From NCBI GenBank assembly GCA_046546095.1, contig JBKGYK010000001.1:41738-105737 (forward strand): DNA of 64,000 nt. The letters run 5' to 3'. The stretch's first letter is position 1. Every line of letters starts with the position of its first letter. This DNA comes from JAQIBY01 sp046546095 (lineage in GTDB: Bacteria; Bacteroidota; Bacteroidia; Bacteroidales; ML635J-15). The position numbers were made by a program, and so were the translations under genes. Under the pieces are notes generated by a model that was not told the origin of the DNA, made no database searches, and saw only the letters and a list, made by a program, of their open reading frames with translations. Below are positions 9,038 through 19,384 of the stretch, piece by piece.

Positions 9038-9823
9038 ATGCTCAGGTACAAAAAGAAAATCATCATACTTTTTAGCTTCGTGCTGATAATCATGGGATTT
9101 GAGTCTTGTCAAGTACTCAGGCCATCTGAGATGTTTCAGATCGGGGATGATTATCCACTGGCCGAATTTGAAAGCAGTCAGAAAGAATATAAAATCAAAC
9201 CCTTTGACAAACTTGCTTTGAGAATAACCACCAACGAAGGTTTTGCTCTGGTCGGTCTGGCAAATGACCAAAGATCCGGAGGCAGCGGCAATTCAAATGA
9301 AAGACAGCGTGGACTGGAATATCTTGTAGAATACGATGGTCTGATCAAACTTCCAACACTTGGGCGGGTGAAAATTTCCGGCATGACAATCCGTGAAGCA
9401 GAAACCTTTCTTGAAGAAGAATACTCGGAATATTATCAGGAGCCCTTTGTTCTGATGGAAGTAACCAACCGGAAAGTAATTATTTTCAAAGACGGGGGTA
9501 CCAGTGGAACAGTATTGACCATTCCATCAGAGAACCTCACACTGATTGAAGCCCTGGCCCAGTCAGGAGGCATCACAGATATCAGCAAAGCATACCGCAT
9601 AAAACTTATCCGGGGTGATTTGACCGGTGATCCCAAGGTATATTATTATGATATATCAGCTCTGAAAGAATTGCAGGACACTAATATTTTACTGCAGGCC
9701 AATGATGTGATTTATGTGGAAAGCAAACCAAAATATGTAAACCGTGTTCTTACAGAAATCAGCCCGTATTTAACGCTTTTAACTACAGGACTGACAGTAT
9801 ATGGACTTTTCATTGCAAATTAG
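9038..9823 (+). CDS. Polysaccharide export lipoprotein (Wza-type, SLBB domain)
   Basis: 261 residues. A signal peptide with lipobox FESC (Cys24) marks an outer-membrane lipoprotein. The polysaccharide-export domain follows (about 50-145, KIKPFDKLALRITTNEGF ... YLVEYDGLIKLPTLGRVKISG), then an SLBB-like beta-grasp domain (LTLIEALAQSGGIT) and a C-terminal hydrophobic helix (LTLLTTGLTVYGLFIA) fitting the amphipathic barrel helix of Wza-like channels. It would form the outer-membrane exit pore for the polysaccharide and work with the Wzc-type kinase encoded 7 nt downstream. Confidence 0.92.
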   Translation: MLRYKKKIIILFSFVLIIMGFESCQVLRPSEMFQIGDDYPLAEFESSQKEYKIKPFDKLALRITTNEGFALVGLANDQRSGGSGNSNERQRGLEYLVEYDGLIKLPTLGRVKISGMTIREAETFLEEEYSEYYQEPFVLMEVTNRKVIIFKDGGTSGTVLTIPSENLTLIEALAQSGGITDISKAYRIKLIRGDLTGDPKVYYYDISALKELQDTNILLQANDVIYVESKPKYVNRVLTEISPYLTLLTTGLTVYGLFIAN

Positions 9824-9829
9824 GCATTT

Positions 9830-12310
9830 ATGAACCAGCGAAAGATACCCGTCATCAACCAGAAATTTGACTTTTTCACTTTTATGAAGGTGTTAAGAAA
9901 AAGCCTCTGGATCATTGGCGTCTGCCTGGTAACAGGTATTATTACTGGTTTTTTATACATCAGATACACTCCCCCGGTATATCAATCCAGCTCCGTATTG
10001 CAAGTCAGCACAAAAAACAAAACCAATGAGATCCTGGACATTGATGACATGTACGAAACAGGCCTTGACCCTGTCATTGAACTTATCCGTTCCAAAGAAT
10101 TTCTGAAACGCTGTTTTCATTTACTGCCTCTGGAAGTATCCTATTACAAACAAGGAACTTTTCTTTCCAATGAATTGTACCGGAGTTCTCCCTTTGAAGT
10201 AAATTATCAAATCACCGATCAGGCTCTTTTTGACAATGAAATCAGGCTGGAATTCAGTCAGGGTAATATTCTGATCAAATATGAAATTTCAGGCAGAAAA
10301 TACGAATTCAAACTAAAACCAAACAAGTGGCATGATATCGAAGGCGGCCAAATAAAAATCGAGGTATCCGATTATGATCAAATCAATTTTTACCAGAATC
10401 AGCTCAATAAAAGCGGATATTATTTTGTCATCAATTCTGCCAAGAAAATTCTCAGTAAATACTCCAACAACCTGAACATAAATGTTCTAAACAAGTCAGC
10501 AGGTACCATAGAAATAAGTTTCATTGATAAAAACGCACGAAAAACCGCCGATGTTGTTAACACCATCAGTTCGGAATTTATCAAATATGATATTGAAAAG
10601 AAAAAAGAAGGAGCCAACAATATCATTACCTATATTGACAAGCAACTGGACATTGTTTTTACACAACTGGATTCTACGGAAAAACAATTGCATGATTTTA
10701 AGAAAAACAATAAAATTACCGGCAGCAGCTTTATCAATCAAAATAAACAGCAGGAAAATTACAATACACGAGACCTTTCGACAGCTGTTTCCCGCATAAC
10801 AGATCTTGAAAATGAATCCATCAATCTGGAATTTGAAATCCGCACATTACGGCATATAGCCAATGAAATCAAATCAGAAGAAGACGTCAATGTATATGAA
10901 CTGATGGCCTTACTTAGCGGCACACACAGTGAATCATTTATGAAAAGCATGCTCAATTCCATGCTGGACCTGTACAATCAACGCAGCATTTTGCTCAATG
11001 ATGTGACAGAGGAGAACCACAAAATCAAAACCATTGACATACAGATTGCCACCAAAAAAACGCAGATTATTGATTTCCTGAAATCCAATATAGATCAACT
11101 GGAACAAAGCCGGGAGGACTATCAGGAAAAAATCCGGGAGATTGAAGCCAAAGCATACAGTGATTCATCATATCAGGAAATTGAATATTCCAGACTTCAG
11201 CGCTTATTTGATATCAATGAGAACTTCTATCATCAGCTAATCCAAAAAAAGGCTGAATACATGATAAGTCAGGCAGGTTATGTTTCTGACAACACGATAC
11301 TGGAAAACGCCACTGTACCACGCTACAGGCTGAAACCCTCCAGAAAAAATGTTGCCCTCATGGTCATCCTGCTGGTAATATTTATCAGTTTCCTGATCAT
11401 ACTTATCCGCTATCTTTTTTACAACAAAATCAGCACAATACAGGAAATTGCAAATTTCACGGACATTCCGGTGATAGGCGCCATCCCACTGCACTCGTAC
11501 AAGTCAGAACACTCCAGGCTGCTGGTGCATAAGAATCCAAAGTCCATGCTGACAGAATCCTTCAGGAACATCCGCTCCAATATGGAGTTTCTGGCAGAAC
11601 AGGAAAAATCATCTGTCATCACGATATCTTCCACCATTTCAGGTGAAGGCAAAACATTTGTAGCCATCAACCTGAGCGGAATACTTGCAATGACAAACAA
11701 AAAAGTGGTTTTGCTTGATCTTGACCTGAGAAAGCCCAGATTACACAAGTCATTTGACTGTGAAAACAACAAAGGCATCAGTACCATACTCATCAACAAG
11801 CACTCCATTGAGGATTGTGTACATACAACGGAAATCAGCACACTCGACCTGCTCACTTCCGGTCCGATTCCGCCCAATCCTTCGGAACTCATTCTTACAA
11901 AGAGATTTAACCAGATGCTGGAGGATCTGAAACAAAGTTATGATTTCATTGTCATTGATACTCCGCCGGTTGGTATTGTGACTGATGCCATCAGATCTTT
12001 CCAGGATTCTGACTATGCACTGTACATTACCCGAGCAAGCCACTCACCAAGGACATTCATATCATACATCAACAATCTGGCCGAAAGCAAATCCCTGACT
12101 AACCTGAGCCTTATTCTCAACGGCATGGACGAATCATCAGGAAAATACGGCTACGGTTATGGCTATCATTATGGATATTCCTACGGGTATGGTCCATCCT
12201 ACGGATATAAAGATTATATTAAAAGTAACGATTACTATGATGAGCCAGGCAGAAAAAGACGAAGATTTAGCCTCAAACGCATTTTTAACAAAAAACGCAA
12301 AAATCAATGA
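9830..12310 (+). CDS. Polysaccharide co-polymerase / BY-kinase (Wzc-type)
   Basis: 826 residues. TM1 (about 29-50) and TM2 (about 505-527) flank a large periplasmic Wzz-type domain with long helical, coiled-coil-like stretches (about 270-480). The cytoplasmic C-terminus is a bacterial tyrosine kinase: Walker A STISGEGKTF (about 600-610), Walker A' VVLLDLDLRKPR, Walker B FIVIDTPP (about 705). The tail (about 771-805) holds a cluster of 13 tyrosines in YG repeats plus DYY, the autophosphorylation cluster that controls oligomerisation and chain length. No cognate phosphatase is seen nearby. The last 4 nt overlap the next gene (ATGA). Confidence 0.94.
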   Translation: MNQRKIPVINQKFDFFTFMKVLRKSLWIIGVCLVTGIITGFLYIRYTPPVYQSSSVLQVSTKNKTNEILDIDDMYETGLDPVIELIRSKEFLKRCFHLLPLEVSYYKQGTFLSNELYRSSPFEVNYQITDQALFDNEIRLEFSQGNILIKYEISGRKYEFKLKPNKWHDIEGGQIKIEVSDYDQINFYQNQLNKSGYYFVINSAKKILSKYSNNLNINVLNKSAGTIEISFIDKNARKTADVVNTISSEFIKYDIEKKKEGANNIITYIDKQLDIVFTQLDSTEKQLHDFKKNNKITGSSFINQNKQQENYNTRDLSTAVSRITDLENESINLEFEIRTLRHIANEIKSEEDVNVYELMALLSGTHSESFMKSMLNSMLDLYNQRSILLNDVTEENHKIKTIDIQIATKKTQIIDFLKSNIDQLEQSREDYQEKIREIEAKAYSDSSYQEIEYSRLQRLFDINENFYHQLIQKKAEYMISQAGYVSDNTILENATVPRYRLKPSRKNVALMVILLVIFISFLIILIRYLFYNKISTIQEIANFTDIPVIGAIPLHSYKSEHSRLLVHKNPKSMLTESFRNIRSNMEFLAEQEKSSVITISSTISGEGKTFVAINLSGILAMTNKKVVLLDLDLRKPRLHKSFDCENNKGISTILINKHSIEDCVHTTEISTLDLLTSGPIPPNPSELILTKRFNQMLEDLKQSYDFIVIDTPPVGIVTDAIRSFQDSDYALYITRASHSPRTFISYINNLAESKSLTNLSLILNGMDESSGKYGYGYGYHYGYSYGYGPSYGYKDYIKSNDYYDEPGRKRRRFSLKRIFNKKRKNQ

Positions 12311-13374
12311 ACCTGAATTCTTCTCTGCTGCTTATTGTTACATTTTTACTTGCATTAATTACGGGTTATGCTCTGAATAAATTTTTCCTGAACCGGCCAA
12401 TAAGATTTCTGGTTAAGAAAGCCAACAAATCTGCTATACGCTGGAGCAGCCAGTCAAAACCGGTTTTCGGTGGCATCACATTTTTTGTTTTGTTTATCCT
12501 CGCCTTTCTGGCATACATTTTACTGATTGACAGAAACATGGCCTTTGAAGAAAGATATATAGCATTGTTTCTGATTGTTATCATTTCGTTTCTGATGGGG
12601 CTCTCTGATGATCTGATCAGCACACCACCCTATTTCAAATTTTTTGTACAAATACTTAATGCCATTATCCTGATTTCCTTTGGCATTTTTATTAAAATAT
12701 CCCCCATCCCGGCAGTAAACTATGGCATTACTGTTCTATGGGTTGTTGGCATCATGAATTCCATCAACATGCTGGACAATATGGACTCCATCACCAACCT
12801 TGTTTCCCTTTCCATTTTTGGTGGCGTATTTGCACTGATTCTTTTGAACGGCCAGACAGGCTTTATGCCTTTTTTGATGCTGTTTATAATAGCCGGAAGC
12901 CTCAGTTTTCTATACTTCAACTGGCACCCTTCAAAAATGTATATGGGAGACAACGGGAGTCAGTTCCTGGGAGCAGTTCTGGCCTTCCTGGGAATCATTT
13001 ATTTCTGGAATGCAATACCGATGGAAGCAAGCAGTTTCGGATACAACAGCAAACAGGCAATGATTGTACTTCTCGCCTTCATTGTTCCGATTTCCGATAC
13101 CACTACCGTTACCATCAACCGCCTGATGCGCGGACAGTCTCCTTTTGTGGGCGGCAGGGATCACACAACACATTACCTCTCATATGCCGGCCTGAGTGAC
13201 AGACAAGTAGCCGGACTACTGTTTGCCATCAATGCTGTTTCAACAGCACTGGCTTGCTATATCATCCTTAACACGCCAAACTGGAATTCATTATGGTTTT
13301 GGTCGTGTTTTACATGGGCTTTTATTATCTTTGTCAGCTTGTTTAGTTTGACAAAAATTGTAAAACCCAAATAA
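12307..13374 (+). CDS. WecA/TagO/MraY-family undecaprenyl-phosphate sugar-1-phosphate transferase
   Basis: 355 residues with about ten to eleven membrane segments. It has the family features: KPVFGGI near the N-terminus, the Asp-rich loop LMGLSDDLIS, NSINMLDNMDS, MGDNGSQFLGAVLA, and a late GGRDHTTHYLSYAGLS that is a common His motif of the superfamily. It should start synthesis by moving a HexNAc-1-phosphate from UDP-sugar to undecaprenyl phosphate in the inner membrane. Its 4-nt overlap with the kinase gene shows they are one transcript, so this is probably the initiating enzyme of this polysaccharide rather than MraY. Confidence 0.92.
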   Translation: MNLNSSLLLIVTFLLALITGYALNKFFLNRPIRFLVKKANKSAIRWSSQSKPVFGGITFFVLFILAFLAYILLIDRNMAFEERYIALFLIVIISFLMGLSDDLISTPPYFKFFVQILNAIILISFGIFIKISPIPAVNYGITVLWVVGIMNSINMLDNMDSITNLVSLSIFGGVFALILLNGQTGFMPFLMLFIIAGSLSFLYFNWHPSKMYMGDNGSQFLGAVLAFLGIIYFWNAIPMEASSFGYNSKQAMIVLLAFIVPISDTTTVTINRLMRGQSPFVGGRDHTTHYLSYAGLSDRQVAGLLFAINAVSTALACYIILNTPNWNSLWFWSCFTWAFIIFVSLFSLTKIVKPK

Positions 13375-13379
13375 TAAGA

Positions 13380-14360
13380 ATGACAAAAAAAAGACGATTT
13401 TTTATTAATTTTCCGGTCTACCTGGTAATAGTGATGCTGGGAGGTTTTGTTGTGATGCAGTTGTTCCTTGGCTCAAGTGAGCAACTACCGCCACCGGACA
13501 GCAAAACCGTTGTGGAAAACAACTTTTATGCGGCAAAACAACCGTTGATTCCGGAAAAATTGGAATTTGCCGGTGAATCCGTACCTCTGCATCTGTATGA
13601 TGTCAGAGAAAGTCTTGACAGAGAAATGATTACAAACTCCTATTACCATTCTTCTACCATACAGATACTTAAACGTGCAGAACGCTATTTCCCATACATT
13701 GATTCCGTACTGAAAGCCAACAACATACCTGAGGATTTCAAGTACCTGTGTGTGATAGAAAGCAGTTTAAAAAATACCACATCCCCGGCCGGAGCCAAAG
13801 GGTTTTGGCAGTTCATGAAATCAACCGGCAGAGAACATGGCCTGGAGATCAATTCCTATGTTGACGAACGTTACAGCCTTGAGAAGTCCACACAGGCAGC
13901 CTGCGAATACCTGCAGGAAGCATATGATATTTTTGGGAGCTGGACACTTGCAGCGGCAGCCTATAATATGGGAAAATCCGGTTTAAAACGTCATGTTAAC
14001 GAACAGCGCGTAGACAATTATTACGATCTTTATCTGAATGCCGAAACAGCAAGATATGTGTACAGAATTCTGGCAATGAAAACCATCATGCCAGATCATG
14101 AAAGTTATGGCTTTATGCTAAAGACCGTAGATAAATATGCTGAGCACAAACACAGAACACTGATTGTTGATACAACCATCACAGATCTCGTGAATTTTGC
14201 TTTTCAACAAGGGGTGAATTATAAAATTCTCAAAGAATTCAATCCCTGGCTCACCAATACTTTTCTTACAAACAGAACAGGTAGAGAATATAAAATACTC
14301 TTACCTGATCCGGACGTAAGACCCTGCAAACCTGCTGTACCCCAACGCGAAAAAGAATAA
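13380..14360 (+). CDS. Membrane-anchored lytic transglycosylase (SLT domain, MltD-like)
   Basis: 326 residues. An N-terminal hydrophobic helix (about 8-28) anchors or exports the protein. The SLT lysozyme-like domain spans about 95-235, with the catalytic Glu in LCVIESSLKN (near residue 127) followed by SPAGAKGFWQFM and AAAAYNMGKSG. The C-terminal part is LysM-like but unconvincing. It cleaves peptidoglycan glycan strands with anhydro-MurNAc formation. It starts 5 nt after the WecA-type gene, so it may be cotranscribed and open the wall for the polysaccharide machine, or serve general wall turnover. Confidence 0.9.
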   Translation: MTKKRRFFINFPVYLVIVMLGGFVVMQLFLGSSEQLPPPDSKTVVENNFYAAKQPLIPEKLEFAGESVPLHLYDVRESLDREMITNSYYHSSTIQILKRAERYFPYIDSVLKANNIPEDFKYLCVIESSLKNTTSPAGAKGFWQFMKSTGREHGLEINSYVDERYSLEKSTQAACEYLQEAYDIFGSWTLAAAAYNMGKSGLKRHVNEQRVDNYYDLYLNAETARYVYRILAMKTIMPDHESYGFMLKTVDKYAEHKHRTLIVDTTITDLVNFAFQQGVNYKILKEFNPWLTNTFLTNRTGREYKILLPDPDVRPCKPAVPQREKE

Positions 14361-14408
14361 ACATAAGATATCTCTTGTGCTTAGTAATCACAGATCACAG
14401 GAAGGCTG

Positions 14409-17249
14409 ATGAAGCAGATGGAAACATACATTGACATTGAGGGTGCCAGAGCCCATAATTTAAAAGATATCTCCTGCAGTATTCCGCGATACAAACTTAC
14501 GGTTGTAACCGGACTCAGTGGAAGCGGGAAGTCATCACTGGCTTTTGACACTATATATGCTGAAGGGCAGCGCCGTTACCTGGAAACTTTTTCGGCATAT
14601 GCCAGACAGTTTCTCAGTAAGATGGAACGCCCCGAAGTGGACAAAATAACAGGTCTTAGCCCTGTTATTGCCATAGAACAGAAAACGACAAGCAAAAATC
14701 CCCGCTCTACGGTAGGAACAATCACTGAAATATATGATTACCTGAGGTTGCTGTATGCCAGAGCCGGTATAGCATACTCCTACAAAACAGGAGCAGAAAT
14801 GGTACGATACAGTACAGATCAAATCCGGGAGATCATACGAAACGACTACAATAACAAAAAGATCATACTCCTCAGTCCCGTTGTTCGCGGCAGAAAAGGA
14901 CATTATCAGGAATTGTTTGAGCGCATTCGTCAAAAAGGTTTTTTGCAGGTACGCGTAGATGGTAAGATAACAGACATCAGCCCGGGCATGATGCTTGACC
15001 GCTACAAAATTCATCATGTGGAGGTGGTGGTTGACAAGCTGAAAATCAATGAAAAAAGCCTGGGCAGACTAAAAAAAAGTCTGGAACTGACACTTGATAT
15101 GGGTGAAGGCATTGCCATGCTGTATGAGATTGAAAATGAGCAAACCCGGTTTTTCAGCAAACATCTAATGTGTCCAGACACGGGAATCTCATACAATGAA
15201 CCCGCACCTCATAGTTTTTCATTCAATTCTCCCGAAGGAGCATGTCCAAAATGCAGCGGACTGGGTGTGGTAAAGGATTTTGATCCAAAAAAAATAATCC
15301 CGAATCCGGAGCTAAGTATCAGACAGGGTGGAATTACACCTCTTGGCAAATACAAAAACATGTTGCTGTTCTGGCAACTTGAAGCTTTGGTGAAACGGTA
15401 CAAGGCCAATCTTGACACCCCATTGTCAAAACTGCCCGAAAAAGCCATAAATGAAATTTTCTATGGCACGGAAAAACCGCTGCTATTGCAAAACACTCCA
15501 CTGGGTGGAGAATCCAAATATGAGCTTCGTTTCGACGGGATCCTCAGTCTGCTGGAAAAAAAATCCGGCGAGGAACAAAACCTCAAAAGCAAAAACAAGT
15601 GGAGTGAACAATTTGTACACAACAAAACATGTCCGGTCTGCAAGGGACAGCGCCTGAAAAAGGAATCCCTGCATTTCCGCATACATAATAAAAACATCGC
15701 AGAACTGGCACATATGGAGCTCTCTGAGCTTTCCGTCTGGTTTGAGACAGTAGAAAAGCACCTCAGTAAGAAACAAAAGACAATCGCCACCGAAGTGTTA
15801 AAAGAAATCCGCAGCAGGCTGGGTTTCCTGCTGGATGTCGGGTTGGAATATCTGGCCCTTGATCGTCCTGCAAAAAGCTTATCAGGCGGAGAGGCACAGC
15901 GCATCCGGCTGGCAACTCAGGTAGGATCACAGCTTGTAAATGTTTTGTATATCCTTGATGAACCCAGTATCGGACTACATCAGAGGGACAATCACAGGCT
16001 TATCAATTCACTAAAAAACCTGCGTGACAAAGGCAATTCAATTATGGTGGTGGAGCATGATCAGGCTATGATAGAAGCCGCTGACCACGTACTGGACCTG
16101 GGACCGGGAGCCGGCAACTACGGAGGCAAAATTATGGCTCAGGGAACTCCCGAGGAAGTCAGGCAGAGTGAAGGTCTGACCGCAGATTATCTATCAGGCA
16201 GGAAGCGGATTCATGTGCCTGATAAACGCAGAAAAGGCAATGGAAAAAAACTTACCATCAAAGGATGCCGGGGAAACAATCTGAAGAATATTGATGTAAG
16301 TTTTCCTCTTGGCAAGCTTCTCTGTATTACCGGTGTCTCGGGTTCAGGAAAATCCAGTTTAATAGACGACACACTATACCCTGCCCTCAGCAAACATTTT
16401 TACAGATCCCATCAGATGCCACTGGATTATGACAAAATACACGGCCTTGAAAACATTGACAAGGTCATTGAAGTCAATCAGGCCCCATTGGGACGCACCC
16501 CACGATCAAACCCCATTACCTATACCGGCATTTTCACTGATATCAGAAAACTCTTTGCTCAACTGCCCGAAAGCAAAATCCGTGGCTATCAGCTTAGCAG
16601 GTTTTCTTTCAATGTCAAAGGCGGCAGATGCGAAACATGCAAAGGTGCCGGAAGCATACCAATTGAAATGAATTTTCTGCCCGATGTCTATGTTGAATGC
16701 AGCGAATGTCATGGCAAAAGATACAATAAGGAAACGCTGCAGGTGCGCTACAGGGGAAAATCCATCAACGATGTACTCAATCTTACGGTTAACCGTTCTG
16801 TCGAATTTTTTGAAAACATCCCCAAATTGCAAAAGAAACTGAAGGTTTTGCAGGATGTTGGACTGGGCTACATCACACTTGGACAGTCCTCAACCAGTCT
16901 GTCGGGAGGTGAATCACAACGTGTAAAACTGGCATCGGAACTGATGAAAAAAGATACCGGCAAAACATTCTATATCCTTGACGAGCCTACCACGGGGCTG
17001 CATTTTGAAGATGTGCAGGTACTGATGAATGTACTGGGACAATTGGCTGATAAAGGCAATACCATTCTTGTTATTGAACACAATCCTGATGTAATCAAAC
17101 TGGCCGACCACATCATTGATTTGGGGCCGGAAGGTGGCAAAAATGGCGGAGAACTGATGGCCACAGGAACGCCTGAAGAAATTGTCAAAAAAGCAAACAC
17201 ATTCACGGCAGACTTTCTCAAAGATGAACTGTCAAACACAGCCGGTTGA
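14409..17249 (+). CDS. uvrA: UvrABC system protein A
   Basis: 946 residues, normal UvrA length. Two ABC ATPase halves are visible: Walker A GLSGSGKSS near residue 35 and GVSGSGKSS in the second half, signatures LSGGEAQRIRLA and LSGGESQRVKLA, Walker B YILDEPSIGLH and YILDEPTTGLH. Zinc-binding CxxC pairs are present (CPKCSGLG, CPVCKG; CETCKGAG and CSECHG). It recognises DNA lesions and loads UvrB in nucleotide excision repair. A purine-rich AGGAAGG lies just before the start; a second ATG two codons in is also possible. The 3' end shares one base with the next start codon. Confidence 0.97.
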   Translation: MKQMETYIDIEGARAHNLKDISCSIPRYKLTVVTGLSGSGKSSLAFDTIYAEGQRRYLETFSAYARQFLSKMERPEVDKITGLSPVIAIEQKTTSKNPRSTVGTITEIYDYLRLLYARAGIAYSYKTGAEMVRYSTDQIREIIRNDYNNKKIILLSPVVRGRKGHYQELFERIRQKGFLQVRVDGKITDISPGMMLDRYKIHHVEVVVDKLKINEKSLGRLKKSLELTLDMGEGIAMLYEIENEQTRFFSKHLMCPDTGISYNEPAPHSFSFNSPEGACPKCSGLGVVKDFDPKKIIPNPELSIRQGGITPLGKYKNMLLFWQLEALVKRYKANLDTPLSKLPEKAINEIFYGTEKPLLLQNTPLGGESKYELRFDGILSLLEKKSGEEQNLKSKNKWSEQFVHNKTCPVCKGQRLKKESLHFRIHNKNIAELAHMELSELSVWFETVEKHLSKKQKTIATEVLKEIRSRLGFLLDVGLEYLALDRPAKSLSGGEAQRIRLATQVGSQLVNVLYILDEPSIGLHQRDNHRLINSLKNLRDKGNSIMVVEHDQAMIEAADHVLDLGPGAGNYGGKIMAQGTPEEVRQSEGLTADYLSGRKRIHVPDKRRKGNGKKLTIKGCRGNNLKNIDVSFPLGKLLCITGVSGSGKSSLIDDTLYPALSKHFYRSHQMPLDYDKIHGLENIDKVIEVNQAPLGRTPRSNPITYTGIFTDIRKLFAQLPESKIRGYQLSRFSFNVKGGRCETCKGAGSIPIEMNFLPDVYVECSECHGKRYNKETLQVRYRGKSINDVLNLTVNRSVEFFENIPKLQKKLKVLQDVGLGYITLGQSSTSLSGGESQRVKLASELMKKDTGKTFYILDEPTTGLHFEDVQVLMNVLGQLADKGNTILVIEHNPDVIKLADHIIDLGPEGGKNGGELMATGTPEEIVKKANTFTADFLKDELSNTAG

Positions 17250-18550
17250 TGACAAATAAACGCATTGCATATTATGCTCTTGGATGCAAACTTAATTTTG
17301 CTGAAGCCTCTGCCATGGCTACAGGATTCGAACCATACGGATATCATCTGGTACCTTTCAGGCAGGAAGCTGACATATACATTATCAACACGTGTTCTGT
17401 AACTGAAACTGCCAACAAAAAAAGCAGGAAGGCAATTCAAAAAGCGATACGCACAAATCCGCATGCTATTATTGTGGTAACGGGTTGCTATGCTCAGCTC
17501 AAGCCGGATGATATTTCTTCTATAGATGGGGTGGATTACATCATGGGTGCCGGTGAAAAAAACCTTGTCGCAGAGATGGGCGATAAGCTTGAAAAACAAA
17601 GGAAAACAAAAATTCTGCATTCTGATATCCGAAAATCCACCGGCTTCTTATCAGCCTGGTCTGCAGGAGAACGCACGCGCAGTTTTCTTAAAGTACAGGA
17701 TGGCTGCGACAATCATTGCAGCTATTGTACAATCCCGCTGGCACGTGGTAGAAGCCGTAACCTGCCGGTCAATGAACTGGTAGAACAAGCCCGCAGAATT
17801 GCTGAACAGGGCTTCCGGGAAATCATACTGACTGGCATCAACATTGCTGATTTTGGAAAAAGTACAGGAGAAACCTTCCTGCAGCTTCTCAGGGCACTTG
17901 GCGGGATTGATGATATAGACAGATACAGACTTTCCAGTACAGAACCGGATTTACTCGATGATGAAATCATTGAATTCGTACTTTCTCACCCGAAATTCAT
18001 GCCTCACTTTCACATTCCTCTGCAAAGCGGATCAGACAATATGCTCAGGCTCATGCGTCGCAGATACGATACCCGTCTTTTTGCCGGCAGAATCAGCAAA
18101 ATAAAAAAAACAAAGCCTGATGCCTTCATTGGTATAGACCTCATTGTCGGGGTTCCCGGAGAAACCGAAATCCTGTTTCAGGAATCCCTGGAGTTTGTCA
18201 GAAGTCTGGACGTTTCCTTTGTTCATGTATTCACCTATTCAGAACGGGAAAACACCCCTGCCCTTACAATTAAGCCGGCAGTGCCGCACCGCATCCGCAA
18301 AGAACGAAGCCTTGCTTTTCATCAGCTTTGCCGGGAAAAAGAAGCCTGTTTTTACAAATCCCAGCAAAATCAGACACGGCCGGTACTTTTCGAATCGTCG
18401 GTTCAAAACGGATACATCCACGGCTTTACTGATAACTACCTGCGCGTAGCCGTTCCGGAAGATAAAAAGCTGATCAATCGTATAAAGCATGTTTATTTGG
18501 AAAGCATCAATGAAAATGGTATTTTTATCTCCAAAGAAGTAAATCAATGA
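17249..18550 (+). CDS. mtaB: tRNA t6A37 methylthiotransferase
   Basis: I place the start at the ATG at 17249, which overlaps the uvrA stop by one base (TGATG). The 433-residue protein has an N-terminal MTTase domain with three cluster Cys (LGCKLNF, NTCSVTE, TGCYAQ), a radical-SAM domain with the CxxxCxxC motif in GCDNHCSYC (near residues 152-160), and a short C-terminal TRAM-like segment. LGCKLNFAE and the overall length match MtaB rather than MiaB or RimO. It converts t6A37 to ms2t6A in tRNAs reading ANN codons. It is part of the rightward uvrA run. Confidence 0.94.
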   Translation: MTNKRIAYYALGCKLNFAEASAMATGFEPYGYHLVPFRQEADIYIINTCSVTETANKKSRKAIQKAIRTNPHAIIVVTGCYAQLKPDDISSIDGVDYIMGAGEKNLVAEMGDKLEKQRKTKILHSDIRKSTGFLSAWSAGERTRSFLKVQDGCDNHCSYCTIPLARGRSRNLPVNELVEQARRIAEQGFREIILTGINIADFGKSTGETFLQLLRALGGIDDIDRYRLSSTEPDLLDDEIIEFVLSHPKFMPHFHIPLQSGSDNMLRLMRRRYDTRLFAGRISKIKKTKPDAFIGIDLIVGVPGETEILFQESLEFVRSLDVSFVHVFTYSERENTPALTIKPAVPHRIRKERSLAFHQLCREKEACFYKSQQNQTRPVLFESSVQNGYIHGFTDNYLRVAVPEDKKLINRIKHVYLESINENGIFISKEVNQ

Positions 18551-19341
18551 ATTTAAAATTTTTATGCACCCAGGTCACCCAAATTGTTGTACAGACCGGG
18601 AAATTTATCCAACAACAGCAAAAGAAAATCACCCTTGATAAGATTGAACAAAAAGGCATCAATGATTTTGTCACCAGCATTGATAAAGAAGCTGAACAAC
18701 GGCTGATTGGTTTTTTAACTCCGCTGATTCAGAATGCCGGTTTCATAGCAGAAGAAAACACCGTTGCGGATTCAAACGCCGAATACAAATGGATTATTGA
18801 TCCCATTGACGGCACAACCAACTACATTCACGGAGTATCACCCTTTGCTATATCCATAGCACTACAACATAAAGGGAAAACAATTCTGGGTATCATCTAT
18901 GAAATCAGCCTCAACGAAGTTTTTTATGCTCATGAAGATGCCAAAGGCGCATACCTCAATGACAGACCAATCAAAGTATCAGACCAGTCGGAACACAATC
19001 AGTCACTGATTGCAACCGGCTTTCCATACAATGATTTCACCCGTCTGGAAAAATATATGGAAAGCCTGAACTTTTTCATGCATCAATCTCAGGGCCTAAG
19101 ACGTTTAGGTAGTGCAGCCACAGATTTGGCGTATGTAGCATGTGGCAGATTTGAAGCTTTTTACGAATACAGCCTCAAACCCTGGGATGTAGCAGCCGGA
19201 GCATATTTGGTGCAGAAGGCAGGCGGAAAAACAAGTGATTTTACAGGTGGAGACAAATTCGTTTTCGGCGGCGAAATTGTGGCAGCCAACAGCAATTATT
19301 ATGACACTTTCCTGAAAGAAGTTCAAAGACATCTGCTGTAA
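18547..19341 (+). CDS. Inositol monophosphatase family protein (SuhB-like)
   Basis: 264 residues of the IMPase fold. Metal-binding motifs are seen: EEN near residue 75, IDPIDGTTNYIHG near 84-96, and a C-terminal KPWDVAAGAYLVQKAGG. The substrate could be inositol-1-phosphate or another sugar phosphate; a CysQ-type paralogue with a different role is at 40250-41062. The ATG overlaps the mtaB stop (ATGA), so expression is coupled. Confidence 0.93.
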   Translation: MNLKFLCTQVTQIVVQTGKFIQQQQKKITLDKIEQKGINDFVTSIDKEAEQRLIGFLTPLIQNAGFIAEENTVADSNAEYKWIIDPIDGTTNYIHGVSPFAISIALQHKGKTILGIIYEISLNEVFYAHEDAKGAYLNDRPIKVSDQSEHNQSLIATGFPYNDFTRLEKYMESLNFFMHQSQGLRRLGSAATDLAYVACGRFEAFYEYSLKPWDVAAGAYLVQKAGGKTSDFTGGDKFVFGGEIVAANSNYYDTFLKEVQRHLL

Positions 19342-19384
19342 AACAAAATATCATTATTTTCGTTTAACCTTAAAATGATATATT

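Noticed and set aside
18547..19341. Second CysQ
   Set aside because: The sequence has the IMPase DPIDGTTN motif and SuhB-like order, unlike the CysQ at 40250-41062, so I keep it as a general inositol phosphatase family protein.
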